Origin: Patiriisocius_A hiemis
GTDB lineage: Bacteria > Bacteroidota > Bacteroidia > Flavobacteriales > Flavobacteriaceae
Assembly: GCF_031846325.1 (NCBI RefSeq)
Contig: NZ_JAVRHZ010000001.1
Coordinates: 806,001 to 870,000, forward strand
Direction: 5' to 3'
Length of the DNA: 64,000 nucleotides
Below the pieces are notes generated by a model. The model worked only from the letters and a program-made list of their open reading frames with translations, was not told where the DNA came from and did no database searches. Positions 42,385 through 53,578 of the stretch are shown piece by piece. A program made the translations under genes and the position numbers. The number at the start of each line of letters is the position of its first letter. Within the stretch, counting starts at the first letter, position 1.

Positions 42385-43588
42385 CTAATTGTTTTATAAT
42401 GTGTTGTAAAATATCTTTTGCGACTTCTGCTTTAGGTTTAACACTAAAAGGGTACTCTTTATTGTCTTTATCTATTAAAGTTACTTTATTAGTATCTCCT
42501 TTAAATCCTGCACCTTTGTCGTTTAGCGAATTTAATACAATTAAATCTAAATTCTTTTTTTTGAGCTTTGATTTTGCATTTTCAATCTCGTTATTAGTCT
42601 CTAATGCAAAGCCAACCAAAAATTGATGTGCTTTCTTTTCTCCTAAGGAAGCAAGTATATCTTGCGTTTTCTCTAGCTCTAAAGTTAAAAGTCCTGTGTG
42701 CTTTTTAATTTTTTGAGAAGCTACAGATTTAGGCCTATAATCTGCTACAGCAGCACTTAAAATTGCAATATCAATGGTTTCGTATTCCTTATGAGTAGCT
42801 TCATACATTTCTTGAGCAGAAGTTACTTGTATAAGTTTTACTGAAGCATTTTTTAATTGAACATTACTTGGCCCACTAACTAAAGTAACCTTAGCACCTA
42901 AATTTGCTGCTGCATCTGCAATTTCGTAGCCCATTTTTCCACTAGAATGATTCCCAATAAATCTAACTGGGTCAATCGCTTCATAAGTGGGTCCTGCAGT
43001 AATTAATATTTTTTTTCCTCTTAACGGTAATTGATTAGCAATTTCATTTTCAATAAATGAAACTATTGCTTCTGGTTCTGCCATTCGTCCTTTACCAACT
43101 AAACCACTTGCCAATTCTCCATGGTCTGCTGGAATTTGAATATTTCCAAAGCTTTCTAGTTTTTCAAAAGATGCAAGTGTAGAAGGATGCTTATACATAT
43201 CCAAATCCATTGCAGGAGCATAAAAAACAGTACACTTTGCAGAAAGATAAGTAGCCACCAAAAGATTATCACTACTTCCATTTGCCATTTTTGAAAGCGT
43301 ATTGGCAGTAGCTGGAGCAATCACAAATAAATCTGCCCAAAGTCCTAACTCAACATGGTTATTCCATTGGGCATTATCATCATCTTCATTAGTGAATGAA
43401 GAAAAAACTTCGTTTTTAGAGAGTGTAGAGAGTGTAAGTGGTGTTACAAAATCTTTTGCCGAAGGTGTCATTACAACCTTAACCTCAGCTCCTTTTTTTA
43501 TAAATTCTCGTACTATAAATGCAGATTTATAAGCGGCAATACCGGCAGTAACACCCAGCAAAACTTTTTTACCACTTAAAACTGACAT
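42377..43588 (-). CDS. coaBC: bifunctional phosphopantothenoylcysteine synthetase/decarboxylase
   Basis: A 403-residue fusion for two steps of CoA synthesis. The CoaC flavoprotein half (1-185) starts KKVLLGVTAGIAAYKSAFIVREFIKKG and contains the active-site His in NNHVELGLWAD and FYAPAMDLDMY. The CoaB half (about 190-403) contains KILITAGPTYEAIDPVRFIGNHSSGKMG, AAVADYRP and the VGFALETNNEIENAKSKL segment. It sits between rpoZ and porD, with 4 bases to rpoZ. Confidence 0.95.
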   Translation of the reverse strand: MSVLSGKKVLLGVTAGIAAYKSAFIVREFIKKGAEVKVVMTPSAKDFVTPLTLSTLSKNEVFSSFTNEDDDNAQWNNHVELGLWADLFVIAPATANTLSKMANGSSDNLLVATYLSAKCTVFYAPAMDLDMYKHPSTLASFEKLESFGNIQIPADHGELASGLVGKGRMAEPEAIVSFIENEIANQLPLRGKKILITAGPTYEAIDPVRFIGNHSSGKMGYEIADAAANLGAKVTLVSGPSNVQLKNASVKLIQVTSAQEMYEATHKEYETIDIAILSAAVADYRPKSVASQKIKKHTGLLTLELEKTQDILASLGEKKAHQFLVGFALETNNEIENAKSKLKKKNLDLIVLNSLNDKGAGFKGDTNKVTLIDKDNKEYPFSVKPKAEVAKDILQHIIKQLDA

Positions 43589-43592
43589 TGTA

Positions 43593-43934
43593 TTATGCTA
43601 AATCTTGATCCTCTTGATCTTGTGTATTGCGGTAGTAGATTTTTTCATCTAACCATTCTTGTACAGCAAGGGCATGTGGCTTAGGTAGTTTTTCATAAAA
43701 CTTAGAAACCTCAATCTGTTCTTTGTTTTCAAAAATTTCTTCTAAACTATCATTGTAAGTTGCAAACTCATCTAACTTTTCTAAAAGCTCTTTTTTAATG
43801 TCGCCATTAATTTGATTAGCTCTTTTTGAAATGATAGAAATTGCTTCGTAAATATTGTTAGTAGGTGCATCTACTAAGTTTTTATCAATAGTAGTAGTAT
43901 TGATAGGTGCATCGCTATTTTTAATATCGCTCAT
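43593..43934 (-). CDS. rpoZ: RNA polymerase omega subunit (Rpb6 family)
   Basis: A 113-residue protein matching the Bacteroidota form of the omega subunit. The central NIYEAISIISKRANQIN segment (residues about 27-43) corresponds to the conserved region that clamps the beta-prime subunit. The rest is acidic and unusually long for omega. Its location between bamD and coaBC is a standard flavobacterial arrangement, and coaBC directly downstream of rpoZ is also common in other phyla. Confidence 0.85.
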   Translation of the reverse strand: MSDIKNSDAPINTTTIDKNLVDAPTNNIYEAISIISKRANQINGDIKKELLEKLDEFATYNDSLEEIFENKEQIEVSKFYEKLPKPHALAVQEWLDEKIYYRNTQDQEDQDLA

Positions 43935-43948
43935 AATTCCTGTATTAT

Positions 43949-44764
43949 CTAACTTGTAGGTTCTTTTTCTTGTAATCTTTTGTTTATATCTGAAATAATT
44001 TCATCTGCATCATCCTTCAAATCACTTTCACTATAGTATTTCATAAAGCTATTGTAATACTCTTTTGCATCAACAAGACGCTCATCTACTAAAGATGGAA
44101 TACTATTTATAGCAAACTGATATGCCGCGTTAAATCTTCCGAAGAATGCTTCTTTTCTATATTTAGACCCTGGATGATCTGTGATAAAATTATCAAATGA
44201 CTCGATTGCTGGTTTATAACTTCCAAAAGTTTGTGCTGTTTTAAGCATTTGCTTAGCAATCTCAAGGTCTTTAACTTCTAGTTTATCTCTTAATTCGGCT
44301 ACTAGAGTATTTGCTTCTTGTCTTTTACTTGAATTTGGAAATTTATTTATAAAATCTTGCAGCTTTTCGAGTCCTTTTACTGTTTCTTCTTGATCTAAAG
44401 AATACCTTGGTGAAAGCTCGTAATAACTCTTAGCAGATTTAAACGTGGCTATTTCAATGCTATCGCTTTGTGGGTAAGACAAAGCAAAACGCTCAAACTG
44501 ATAACCCGCTAGAAAATGATCTCCAAGCTCGTAAAAAGTATTTGCATAAATATACATAAGACGTTGTGCCTGAGGCTTCCCTCTGTAAGCTGGCACTATT
44601 TGTTCCATTAACTTTAATGCTTTCTTGTACTTACCAGCATTGTAAAGCGAATCTGCTGCTGCATATTTTTTACCTGCATCATCGCTCTTTAATAACTTCT
44701 GGTATTCGCTACAAGAAGTTAAAAAAATACTAGCGCAAAAAAGGAGTAATAGACTTGTTCTCAT
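43949..44764 (-). CDS. bamD: outer membrane assembly lipoprotein BamD
   Basis: About 271 residues. A lipoprotein signal is present (SLLLLFCASIFLTSC, with the Cys near residue 18). The mature protein holds about five TPR-like helical repeats (YNAGKYKKALKLMEQIVPAYRG and later SYPQSDSIEIATFKSAKSYY units), as in BamD, which binds the BamA POTRA domains. The frame extends to an ATG at 44779, but a promoter box ends five bases above it, and the ATG at 44764 gives the normal signal peptide. Confidence 0.9.
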   Translation of the reverse strand: MRTSLLLLFCASIFLTSCSEYQKLLKSDDAGKKYAAADSLYNAGKYKKALKLMEQIVPAYRGKPQAQRLMYIYANTFYELGDHFLAGYQFERFALSYPQSDSIEIATFKSAKSYYELSPRYSLDQEETVKGLEKLQDFINKFPNSSKRQEANTLVAELRDKLEVKDLEIAKQMLKTAQTFGSYKPAIESFDNFITDHPGSKYRKEAFFGRFNAAYQFAINSIPSLVDERLVDAKEYYNSFMKYYSESDLKDDADEIISDINKRLQEKEPTS

Positions 44765-44783
44765 ATAGTTAAAAAACATCGTG

Positions 44784-44813
44784 CAAAAGTAATTTAATTA
44801 AGTGTGATAACAA
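44784..44813 (-). promoter_or_regulatory. promoter for bamD-rpoZ-coaBC-porD
   Basis: On the minus strand, TTG (44813-44811) is followed after 19 bases by TACTTTTG (44791-44784), a full match to the Bacteroidota consensus with ideal spacing. The expected start site is about 44779, giving a short leader before the bamD ATG at 44764. Confidence 0.72.
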
Positions 44814-44872
44814 AACTTATTTCTTAAGTTCTACAGTAAAGACTAAGCTAAGATTAGATTGTTTCAAATAAA

Positions 44873-45748
44873 TTACAAACTATCTACATACTGGTCAATC
44901 TTAGTTTGTAATTCCTTGCTAACATTTACTAACGGTAATCTAAGTGTATCATTGCATATCCCAAGTTTCTTAAAAACAGCCTTAATACCTGCAGGGTTTC
45001 CTTCAGCAAAAATATAATCTATTGCTGGGGCTATCTTGTAATGAATTTTATAGGCATCTTCAACTTTCTTTTCTAGTCCTAAACTAATCATAGAAGAAAA
45101 CTCTTTAGGGAACCCTTCTCCAATAACAGAAATTACACCAGCTCCTCCTGCCAAGGTCATTGGTAAAGCAATCATATCATCTCCAGAGATAACTAAAAAA
45201 TCATCCGGACACCCATCTATTAAACGCATGGCTTGTACAATATCTCCCGCTGCTTCTTTGATTGCAACTATGTTGTCAAAGTCATGTGCCAATCTAATAA
45301 CAGTTTCTGGAAGCATATTGCTGGCTGTTCTACCTGGTACGTTGTACAACACAATAGGCTTAGAGCTTGCTTTTGCAACTGCAGCAAAGTGTTGATAAAT
45401 GCCTTCCTGTGTTGGTTTATTATACATTGGTGAAACTGATAAAACAGCAGTAAATGCACTTAGGTCTCTTGAAGAAATCTCTTCAACTATAGCCTGTGTA
45501 TTGTTACCTCCAATCCCTAATACTAATGGAAGTCTTCCAGCGTTAGCTTCAACAATAGTTGCTATTACTAGTTCTTTTTCTTTTTTACTTAGGGTAGCAC
45601 TTTCAGCAGTAGTACCTAATACAACCAAATAATTGATACCATTCTCAACATTGTAATTTACTACCTGCTTTAAGCCTTCAACATCAATACTTTTATCTTC
45701 TAAAAAGGGAGTGATAAGTGCAACACCGGTACCTATTAATTCTTTCAT
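44873..45748 (-). CDS. dapA: 4-hydroxy-tetrahydrodipicolinate synthase
   Basis: A 291-residue TIM-barrel enzyme that condenses pyruvate with aspartate semialdehyde, the first committed step toward lysine and meso-DAP. Family blocks are [10 protein letters not shown] at the start, [17 protein letters not shown] near 43-59 (the TTAES motif), the proton-relay Tyr in [13 protein letters not shown] near 133, and the Schiff-base Lys in [10 protein letters not shown] near 162. It overlaps the DUF6913 gene by one base (TAATG). Confidence 0.95.
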   Translation of the reverse strand: MKELIGTGVALITPFLEDKSIDVEGLKQVVNYNVENGINYLVVLGTTAESATLSKKEKELVIATIVEANAGRLPLVLGIGGNNTQAIVEEISSRDLSAFTAVLSVSPMYNKPTQEGIYQHFAAVAKASSKPIVLYNVPGRTASNMLPETVIRLAHDFDNIVAIKEAAGDIVQAMRLIDGCPDDFLVISGDDMIALPMTLAGGAGVISVIGEGFPKEFSSMISLGLEKKVEDAYKIHYKIAPAIDYIFAEGNPAGIKAVFKKLGICNDTLRLPLVNVSKELQTKIDQYVDSL

Positions 45749-46263
45749 TATATCTTTTTTAAAATAATTAAATATTTTATTAACTCTGTTTTAAAATCAG
45801 CTATGTTTTCTATGTCTACACCAATAATTAAATCATACAAATCTGGATTACAATTTTTTAATCCAACTTTAAACTTTGCGTTACTGCTGGCTACCATATA
45901 ATCCAGATAGGGATTCGAGTTTTTATAATATCCTACCAAAACATCAAAAGAGGTGTTTAAAAACTCCTTCGCGTTTTGATTTTGTAAAATACCATTCCAC
46001 GTAAAGTCTTTATTGTAGACCTGATTTTGTTTTAATGATGGTAGTTTCTTTTTTGATTCCAAAAACGAAAAAACCTTTATGTCCTTTGGTTGAATAGTAA
46101 GTTCTTTGTAAAATTCATAAAACAAATCCCCTTGTTTAAAATGAACTTCATGAATTAAAAACCCAATAGTTTTAAGAGGTGTGTTTAATTGTGAATCATC
46201 TCTTTTTTCAAGATGTTTTTCTGTCTGTTTTTCTAAAGATCGTTGCTTTATTTTTTTAAACAT
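45748..46263 (-). CDS. DUF6913 family protein
   Basis: A 171-residue soluble protein with a basic N-terminus ([19 protein letters not shown]) and a mixed alpha/beta body ([50 protein letters not shown]). It matches the flavobacterial family DUF6913, of unknown function. It lies between ligA and dapA and is translationally coupled to dapA through a TAATG overlap. No catalytic motif is obvious. Confidence 0.72.
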   Translation of the reverse strand: MFKKIKQRSLEKQTEKHLEKRDDSQLNTPLKTIGFLIHEVHFKQGDLFYEFYKELTIQPKDIKVFSFLESKKKLPSLKQNQVYNKDFTWNGILQNQNAKEFLNTSFDVLVGYYKNSNPYLDYMVASSNAKFKVGLKNCNPDLYDLIIGVDIENIADFKTELIKYLIILKKI

Positions 46264-46316
46264 ACCGTTCTGGTAATTTCACACAAAAATATGGTTTTTA
46301 CAAAGTAATTGGAAGT

Positions 46317-48347
<2,031 letters not shown>

Positions 48348-48806
48348 TTATTTTTCATCAAGCATCTTTGTAAGGTAATTACCAAAAATATATTCATCTT
48401 CATGAAGTATTGAAATGTCTTCAGCTTTATTAATATCAAAACTTAGGGTATCTAAATAACTAATATTTTTAAAGTAATATGGGATATTACTAACAACTCC
48501 TACTGAGTTTTTATCCTGAATTTCAAGTATTTCAAGCCAGATATGCTCTATAGATTCATTTTCAGAAACCTTGACTTTAACAAAGAAAATAGTAAGGCTG
48601 TCCTTATTGGCTCTAAATTTTGATTTGAAAACCCCTAGACAATCCTTAGTAACCGTTTTAGAATCTCTTAAGGCTTTATCATTTCTATCCAAAGCTACAA
48701 CATTATCTTTGTCCCATTCTAAAACATCGTTAGTAGTATCATAATTACTCTTAGTACTAGTATTACAGGAAATAAGAATAAATAACAAAAAGAGAGCTCG
48801 TATCAT
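48348..48806 (-). CDS. lipoprotein with DUF2314-like domain
   Basis: About 152 residues. From the ATG at 48806 the protein starts with a lipoprotein signal (LFLLFILISC, Cys near residue 14). The mature part contains FFVKVKVSENESIEHIWLEILEI and SVGVVSNIPYYFKNISYLDTLSF, which match the DUF2314 pattern (EHMW, GVLxNxP). The longer frame starts at 48833, inside a terminator, so it is not used. Function is unknown. It follows the ligA region with its own short gap. Confidence 0.75.
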   Translation of the reverse strand: MIRALFLLFILISCNTSTKSNYDTTNDVLEWDKDNVVALDRNDKALRDSKTVTKDCLGVFKSKFRANKDSLTIFFVKVKVSENESIEHIWLEILEIQDKNSVGVVSNIPYYFKNISYLDTLSFDINKAEDISILHEDEYIFGNYLTKMLDEK

Positions 48807-48819
48807 ATAACAAATATAA

Positions 48820-48854
48820 AAACAAAACCCCACAAGAAATATACTTGTGGGGTT
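48820..48854 (-). terminator. terminator after the aquaporin gene
   Basis: AACCCCACAAG (48826-48836) pairs with CTTGTGGGGTT (48844-48854) around a 7-base loop: an 11-bp GC-rich stem. On the minus strand a T-rich run follows. It lies 22 bases past the aquaporin stop. Confidence 0.88.
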
Positions 48855-48875
48855 AATATAAAAGCCACAATTTTT

Positions 48876-49577
48876 TTAATCGTCTAAGAAAATATTTCTA
48901 ACAAGTGCTGCACAAACACCTCCTGCAACAGGAGCAACTATAAACAACCATAATTGTTCTAATGCTATACCACCAGCAAATAAAGCAGGTCCTAAACTCC
49001 TTGCAGGATTTACAGAAGTTCCCGTAATTGGTATTGCCACCATATGAATTAATGCCAAAGAAATACCAATAGCTAAACCAGCCATTATAGGAGATGCGTT
49101 TTTTGCGGTAGTTCCAAAAATCACGAGTAAAAATAAAAAGGTAAATGCAAACTCTGCAATTAATGCAGATTGCATATTATATTCTCCTAAATATCCTGTA
49201 CCCCATCCGTTACTGCCTAGACCCCATTCTGGCATGGCAAATCCCGCACTACCGGTTGCAATTAAATACAATAAACCTGCGGCACCTATTGCGCCAATAC
49301 ATTGCGCTATTATATAGCCAATGGTATCTTTCATAGATAATTTGCCGGCAACTAACATTGCTATTGAGATAGCTGGGTTTATGTGGCATCCAGAAATAGG
49401 CCCTATGGTATATGCCATTACTACTACTGATAGACCAAAAGCAAGTGAAATTCCTAATAACCCAATTCCATCTGGACCGGACGTAGAAATACTGGCAATT
49501 GTTGCTGCTCCACAACCAAATAAAACCAAAGCAAAAGTCCCTAGTCCCTCTGCGAAAAATTTTTTTGAAGAATTCAT
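48876..49577 (-). CDS. aquaporin (MIP family, AqpZ-like)
   Basis: A 233-residue channel with six helices and two half-helices. The NPA boxes are HINPAISIAM near residue 67 and SVNPARSLGPAL near 189, and the second NPA is followed by Arg, as in water-selective channels. FFAEGLGTFALVLFGCG at the N-terminus is typical. It likely conducts water; glycerol uptake is less likely but not excluded. It is a single-gene unit ending in a strong terminator. Confidence 0.94.
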   Translation of the reverse strand: MNSSKKFFAEGLGTFALVLFGCGAATIASISTSGPDGIGLLGISLAFGLSVVVMAYTIGPISGCHINPAISIAMLVAGKLSMKDTIGYIIAQCIGAIGAAGLLYLIATGSAGFAMPEWGLGSNGWGTGYLGEYNMQSALIAEFAFTFLFLLVIFGTTAKNASPIMAGLAIGISLALIHMVAIPITGTSVNPARSLGPALFAGGIALEQLWLFIVAPVAGGVCAALVRNIFLDD

Positions 49578-49679
49578 AAGATGATTTAATTTATAGTTAA
49601 TAAGCTGAAATGTAATAATTTAAACAAATTTATTGACTATAAATCTTAGTGTTTTCTACTAACTAATTGATAAATCGGT

Positions 49680-50273
49680 TTAAGATCTATCCTCATTTAA
49701 CCAGTTGGGTTGTTTTGGGCTTTTAAATTGTTCCATTTTAACTAAAAGCTCTTTAGATGTAGTAGCTACTTGTAGTAATTGGTAATTATCCATAGATACA
49801 AAACCTCGTTTTACCATGGTTTCGAGAAGTGCAAGCAAGGGGTCATAAAAACCATTTACATTTAATAAGCCAATAGGCTTGTTATGAAGTCCTAGTTGTA
49901 ACCAGGTAATAATTTCGAACAATTCTTCAAGTGTACCAAAGCCTCCCGGTAAAGCAATAAAACCATCGCTTATTTCTTGCATTTTTAGTTTACGCTCGTG
50001 CATACTTTGAGTTGTAATTAGTTGTGTTAGTCCTAAGTGCACAACTTCTTTCTTTTTTAGAAACTCTGGGATAATACCTATAACCTCTCCTTTAGCATCC
50101 AGAACAGTTTGAGCAATAGTCCCCATCACTCCTATTTTTGCAGCGCCATAGACAAGCGTTTGTTTGTTTTCAACAAGTACCTGAGCTAACTCCTTAGCAG
50201 CTTTTGTTATTTGCAGGTCATTACCATCACTACTACCGCAAAAAACACATATTTTAGGTAAACCTTTTCCCAT
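49680..50273 (-). CDS. LOG family protein (cytokinin riboside-monophosphate phosphoribohydrolase-like)
   Basis: A 197-residue protein of the LOG/TIGR00730 family. The signatures are VFCGSSDGND near residue 8, VYGAAKIGVMGTIA near 41-54, and PGGFGTLEELFEIITWLQLG near 109-128, containing the nucleotide-binding PGGxGTxxE motif. Family members hydrolyse nucleoside 5'-monophosphates to a base and ribose phosphate. The substrate in this organism is not known. It ends up one base away from the prmC stop upstream. Confidence 0.88.
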   Translation of the reverse strand: MGKGLPKICVFCGSSDGNDLQITKAAKELAQVLVENKQTLVYGAAKIGVMGTIAQTVLDAKGEVIGIIPEFLKKKEVVHLGLTQLITTQSMHERKLKMQEISDGFIALPGGFGTLEELFEIITWLQLGLHNKPIGLLNVNGFYDPLLALLETMVKRGFVSMDNYQLLQVATTSKELLVKMEQFKSPKQPNWLNEDRS

Positions 50274-50274
50274 C

Positions 50275-51129
50275 TTATTTTAATTTACACCGAATCATCC
50301 TCGGTTTTCCAAACATATCCTTTTTACAAATTACTCCTGAAAATCCTATAGATTCAATAAGCTGCATCAACTCTTCACTAAGATACTCATTAATCTCAAA
50401 ATATAGTAATCCATTGGATGTCAAATGCTTTTTTGCCAGATATGTAATTTTTTCATAAAAAATAAATGGATTGTCATCTTCTACAAAAAGCGCAGAAGAT
50501 GGTTCATACTCAGTTACGTTGGCTTGCATCATTTTCTTTTCGAGTTCTCTAACATAAGGTGGGTTAGATACAATAATATCATACTTATCTGGCAGACTAT
50601 TAGTAGCTAAGACATCTATTTGATGAAATGAAACTTCAACTTTATTATTTTTTGCATTACCAGCTGCAATTGTTAAGGCTTCTTTTGAAAAGTCAATTGC
50701 AGAAACTGAGGCAGTAGTCAAGTTTTTTGCTAAAGAAATAGCAATACAACCCGAACCTGTACCAATATCCAGTATTTTTAATTCTGAATGCTGAATGTTG
50801 ATTTCTGAATTAAGAATCCAATCTACTAGCTCTTCGGTTTCGGGTCTAGGGATTAGAGTTGCTGGGGTCACTTTAAAAGGAATGCCATAAAACTCGGTTA
50901 CTCCTACGATATATTGTATAGGTTCGTTTTGTTTAAGGCGTTGTAAGCCATTTTCAAATTGTTGATGTTGTATTTCAGTTAAGGTTGCATTTGTATCTAG
51001 ACTTAACTGAAAACGTGTCTTGTTTAAAAACACTTCCGCTAGGATATAAAAAAAAGAAAGAATTTCTTCAGTTGGATATCTTGAAGAGAGTTGTGAAACA
51101 AAGTATTTTTTGTAATTAGTAATTTTCAA
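50275..51129 (-). CDS. prmC: peptide chain release factor N5-glutamine methyltransferase
   Basis: A 284-residue SAM-dependent enzyme that methylates the Gln of the GGQ motif in release factors. The N-terminal helical domain is followed by LIPRPETEELVDWIL near residues 104-118, the SAM motif ILDIGTGSGCIAISLAK, and the catalytic NPPY in DIIVSNPPYVR near residue 187. The frame runs up to an ATG at 51192 inside the upstream GNAT gene, but a TTG two bases after that gene's stop gives the standard length, so I use it. Confidence 0.92.
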   Translation of the reverse strand: MKITNYKKYFVSQLSSRYPTEEILSFFYILAEVFLNKTRFQLSLDTNATLTEIQHQQFENGLQRLKQNEPIQYIVGVTEFYGIPFKVTPATLIPRPETEELVDWILNSEINIQHSELKILDIGTGSGCIAISLAKNLTTASVSAIDFSKEALTIAAGNAKNNKVEVSFHQIDVLATNSLPDKYDIIVSNPPYVRELEKKMMQANVTEYEPSSALFVEDDNPFIFYEKITYLAKKHLTSNGLLYFEINEYLSEELMQLIESIGFSGVICKKDMFGKPRMIRCKLK

Positions 51130-51130
51130 A

Positions 51131-51616
51131 CTACAAATCTTTAAGCATGTGTACTGGGCAGGAAAAATGTCCTGTATCACCCATAGGACCATCTATGTAA
51201 CTAAAGCCCACTCGTTCATAAAGTTTTTGTGCTGCTTTCATGTAGGGCATTGTCTCCAAATAACATTTTTCGAAACCAAATTTCTTTGCCTTTTCTAAAC
51301 ATTGTTGCATCATTTGTGAACCAATACCTCTTCCTCTAGCTTCAGCTAAATAGTACATTTTTTGTAACTCACATACATTTCCATCGTAATTATCTAGTTG
51401 TGCAATACCAGCACCACCAATTAATCTTCCATCCTCTTCTACAACCATATATATAGCCCGCTCTTTATCATAAGTTTCATACATACAATCTAAAGCCTTA
51501 TCTGCATAAGCAGTACCTACTTTTGGGACTCCATGTTCGATAAGAACTGTTCTAATTACCTCGGCAATTTCTTGGTTATCCTTTTTTTCTATAGGACGAA
51601 TAATTGGTGTACTCAT
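51131..51616 (-). CDS. GNAT-family N-acetyltransferase
   Basis: A 161-residue acetyl-CoA-dependent transferase. The core shows ERAIYMVVEEDGRLIGGAGIAQL near residues 52-74, the CoA-binding motif EARGRGIGSQMMQQCLEKAKKFG near 92-114, and CYLETMPYMKAAQKLYERVGF near 118-138. The acyl acceptor is unknown. It is divergent from ribD and directly upstream of prmC, with only one base between stop and start, so they are co-transcribed. Confidence 0.88.
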   Translation of the reverse strand: MSTPIIRPIEKKDNQEIAEVIRTVLIEHGVPKVGTAYADKALDCMYETYDKERAIYMVVEEDGRLIGGAGIAQLDNYDGNVCELQKMYYLAEARGRGIGSQMMQQCLEKAKKFGFEKCYLETMPYMKAAQKLYERVGFSYIDGPMGDTGHFSCPVHMLKDL

Positions 51617-51631
51617 CTAGTTTTTAACTCG

Positions 51632-51639
51632 TATTTTTG
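51632..51639 (+). promoter_or_regulatory. candidate -7 box for ribD
   Basis: TATTTTTG matches TAnnTTTG, 17 bases before the GTG at 51657, in the short gap between the divergent GNAT and ribD genes. A TTG upstream (51604-51606) is 25 bases away, longer than usual. Confidence 0.42.
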
Positions 51640-51656
51640 CAACTTAATTTTATAGT

Positions 51657-52706
51657 GTGAAGATACACGAAAAATACATGTCTCGTTGCATTGAACTTGC
51701 CAAAAATGGACTTGGAAGTACTTACCCTAATCCATTAGTAGGTGCTGTAATAGTTTATAATAATGCTATTATTGGCGAAGGATGGCATTATAAAGCAGGC
51801 CAACCCCATGCAGAAGTTAATGCCATTAATTCGGTAAAGGATGCATCGGTTTTGAAAGAAGCCACTATGTATGTTTCGTTAGAACCTTGTAGTCATTTTG
51901 GAAAAACTCCTCCTTGTGCTGATTTGCTTATTGAAAAAGGTTTTAAAAAAGTAGTAATAGGAAGTACAGACCCTAATCCAAAAGTTTCAGGCAAGGGAAT
52001 AAAAAAACTTATAGAATCGGGCTGTGATGTTGTAGTAGGTATCCTCTCAAATGCTTGTGACAAACTTAATAAGCGCTTTTTTACATTTCATACTAAAAAG
52101 CGTCCATATATAATTCTAAAATGGGCACAAACCTTAGATGGATTTATAGCTCCTCGACCTGAACATCGTTCAAAAAAAGAACCTGTTTGGATTACTACAC
52201 AAGAGACAAGGCAATGGGTACATAAAACAAGAAGTGAAGAACAAGCAATTTTAGTGGGCACAAAAACAGTTCTCGAAGATAATCCAAGTCTAACCACAAG
52301 AGATTGGCATGGAGCATCTCCAGTTCGAGTAATTATAGATAGAGAATTAAAGGTTCCCGAAAGTGCTTCGGTTTTAGACGGAAAGGTAAAAACGATTGTT
52401 ATTACAGAGATAGAAAAAAAATCTACAGATAGTATAATTTATGAAGTGATTGATTTCAGCATGAAAACTAGCCAGCAAATTTGTGCTATTTTACACAAAT
52501 ACAACTTACAATCTGTCATAGTTGAAGGTGGTGCAAACACTCTTCAATATTTTATAAATGATAATTTTTGGGATGAAGCTCATGTTTATATAGGAAGTAC
52601 TACTTTTGGCGATGGCATTTTAGCTCCAAAGTTAAAGGGCTTTGAAAATAAGGTTATACAGATGAATAATGATGTTTTAAAAATTTATAAAAACAAAGCA
52701 CAATGA
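51657..52706 (+). CDS. ribD: bifunctional riboflavin deaminase/reductase
   Basis: A 349-residue enzyme for two early steps of riboflavin synthesis. The N-terminal zinc-dependent deaminase has HAEVNAINSV near residue 49 and EPCSHFGKTPPCADLLI near 75-91. The C-terminal reductase (about 145-349) shows RPYIILKWAQTLDGFIA and ILVGTKTVLEDNPSLTTR near 200, then VEGGANTLQYFI. The start is GTG. Its end overlaps the DMT transporter gene by 4 bases. Confidence 0.95.
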   Translation: MKIHEKYMSRCIELAKNGLGSTYPNPLVGAVIVYNNAIIGEGWHYKAGQPHAEVNAINSVKDASVLKEATMYVSLEPCSHFGKTPPCADLLIEKGFKKVVIGSTDPNPKVSGKGIKKLIESGCDVVVGILSNACDKLNKRFFTFHTKKRPYIILKWAQTLDGFIAPRPEHRSKKEPVWITTQETRQWVHKTRSEEQAILVGTKTVLEDNPSLTTRDWHGASPVRVIIDRELKVPESASVLDGKVKTIVITEIEKKSTDSIIYEVIDFSMKTSQQICAILHKYNLQSVIVEGGANTLQYFINDNFWDEAHVYIGSTTFGDGILAPKLKGFENKVIQMNNDVLKIYKNKAQ

Positions 52707-53578
52707 TCGCTTTACTATTAAGTGTTCTTTCTTCTACTTTAATATTTGTTGTTTTTAAACTGTATAGCAAGTACAACATAAATACACTTCACGCAATTGT
52801 TGTAAATTACGTAGTTGCCTCTACTTGTGGTATAGTTGCCTTTAACAAGCCAGTTGCCGTTTCAGAAGTTATAGCATTTGATTGGTTTTATTATGCCATT
52901 GCATTAGGGATTCTTTTTATTGTTGTTTTTAACCTTATGGCAATTACAACCCAAAAGAATGGGCTCTCAGTTGTCTCGGTTGCTACTAAAATGAGTTTTA
53001 TAGTTCCTATTATTTTTGGGCTTTGGTATTATAAAGAAAGCCTTGGAAGCTTTAAACTAGCTGGGATACTATTTGCTGTTGTTGCAGTATACCTCGCTTC
53101 TATAAAATCTAAAGAGGGTATCACTATTAAAAAAGAAAACCTAATTTTTCCATTACTAGTATTTATAGGTAGTGGGATAATAGATACCAGCATAAAGTAT
53201 ATAGAAGACGCATTTGTAGCAGTTAATGATGTGCCTATATTTTCGGCAACTCTATTTGCTTCGGCGGCATGTATAGGTTTCGTTGTATTAGCAATTCAAG
53301 CTATAAGAGGAAAGTTTGTTTTTCAGTTTAAAAATATTTTAGGGGGGATTGCTTTAGGAATACCTAATTATTTCTCGATTTACTTTTTGGTACAAGCTTT
53401 ACGGAGTAATTTGCTGGAAAGTTCAGGTATTTTTACTGTAAACAATGTAGCAATAGTGATGCTATCAACACTAGTTGGGATTTTATTATTTAAAGAGAAA
53501 TTGCTTAAAAAGAACTGGATAGGCATCGCCCTTGCTATTGCAAGTATCATTCTTGTTGCTATTGAAAACTATATATGA
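52703..53578 (+). CDS. EamA/DMT-family transporter
   Basis: A 291-residue protein with about ten membrane helices in two repeated halves, matching the drug/metabolite transporter fold (IALLLSVLSSTLIFVVFKLY at the start, GILFAVVAVYLASIKSKEG near 115-133, and a second half ending VGILLFKEKLLKKNWIGIALAIASIILVAI). Substrate is unknown. It overlaps ribD and the YigZ gene by 4 bases each, forming one transcript with translational coupling. Confidence 0.85.
   Translation: MIALLLSVLSSTLIFVVFKLYSKYNINTLHAIVVNYVVASTCGIVAFNKPVAVSEVIAFDWFYYAIALGILFIVVFNLMAITTQKNGLSVVSVATKMSFIVPIIFGLWYYKESLGSFKLAGILFAVVAVYLASIKSKEGITIKKENLIFPLLVFIGSGIIDTSIKYIEDAFVAVNDVPIFSATLFASAACIGFVVLAIQAIRGKFVFQFKNILGGIALGIPNYFSIYFLVQALRSNLLESSGIFTVNNVAIVMLSTLVGILLFKEKLLKKNWIGIALAIASIILVAIENYI

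Noticed and set aside
49578..49679. tRNA or small RNA in the gap between LOG and aquaporin genes
   Set aside because: No cloverleaf, no GTTCnANNC-like T-arm sequence and no clear promoter-terminator pair was found here or in other gaps.
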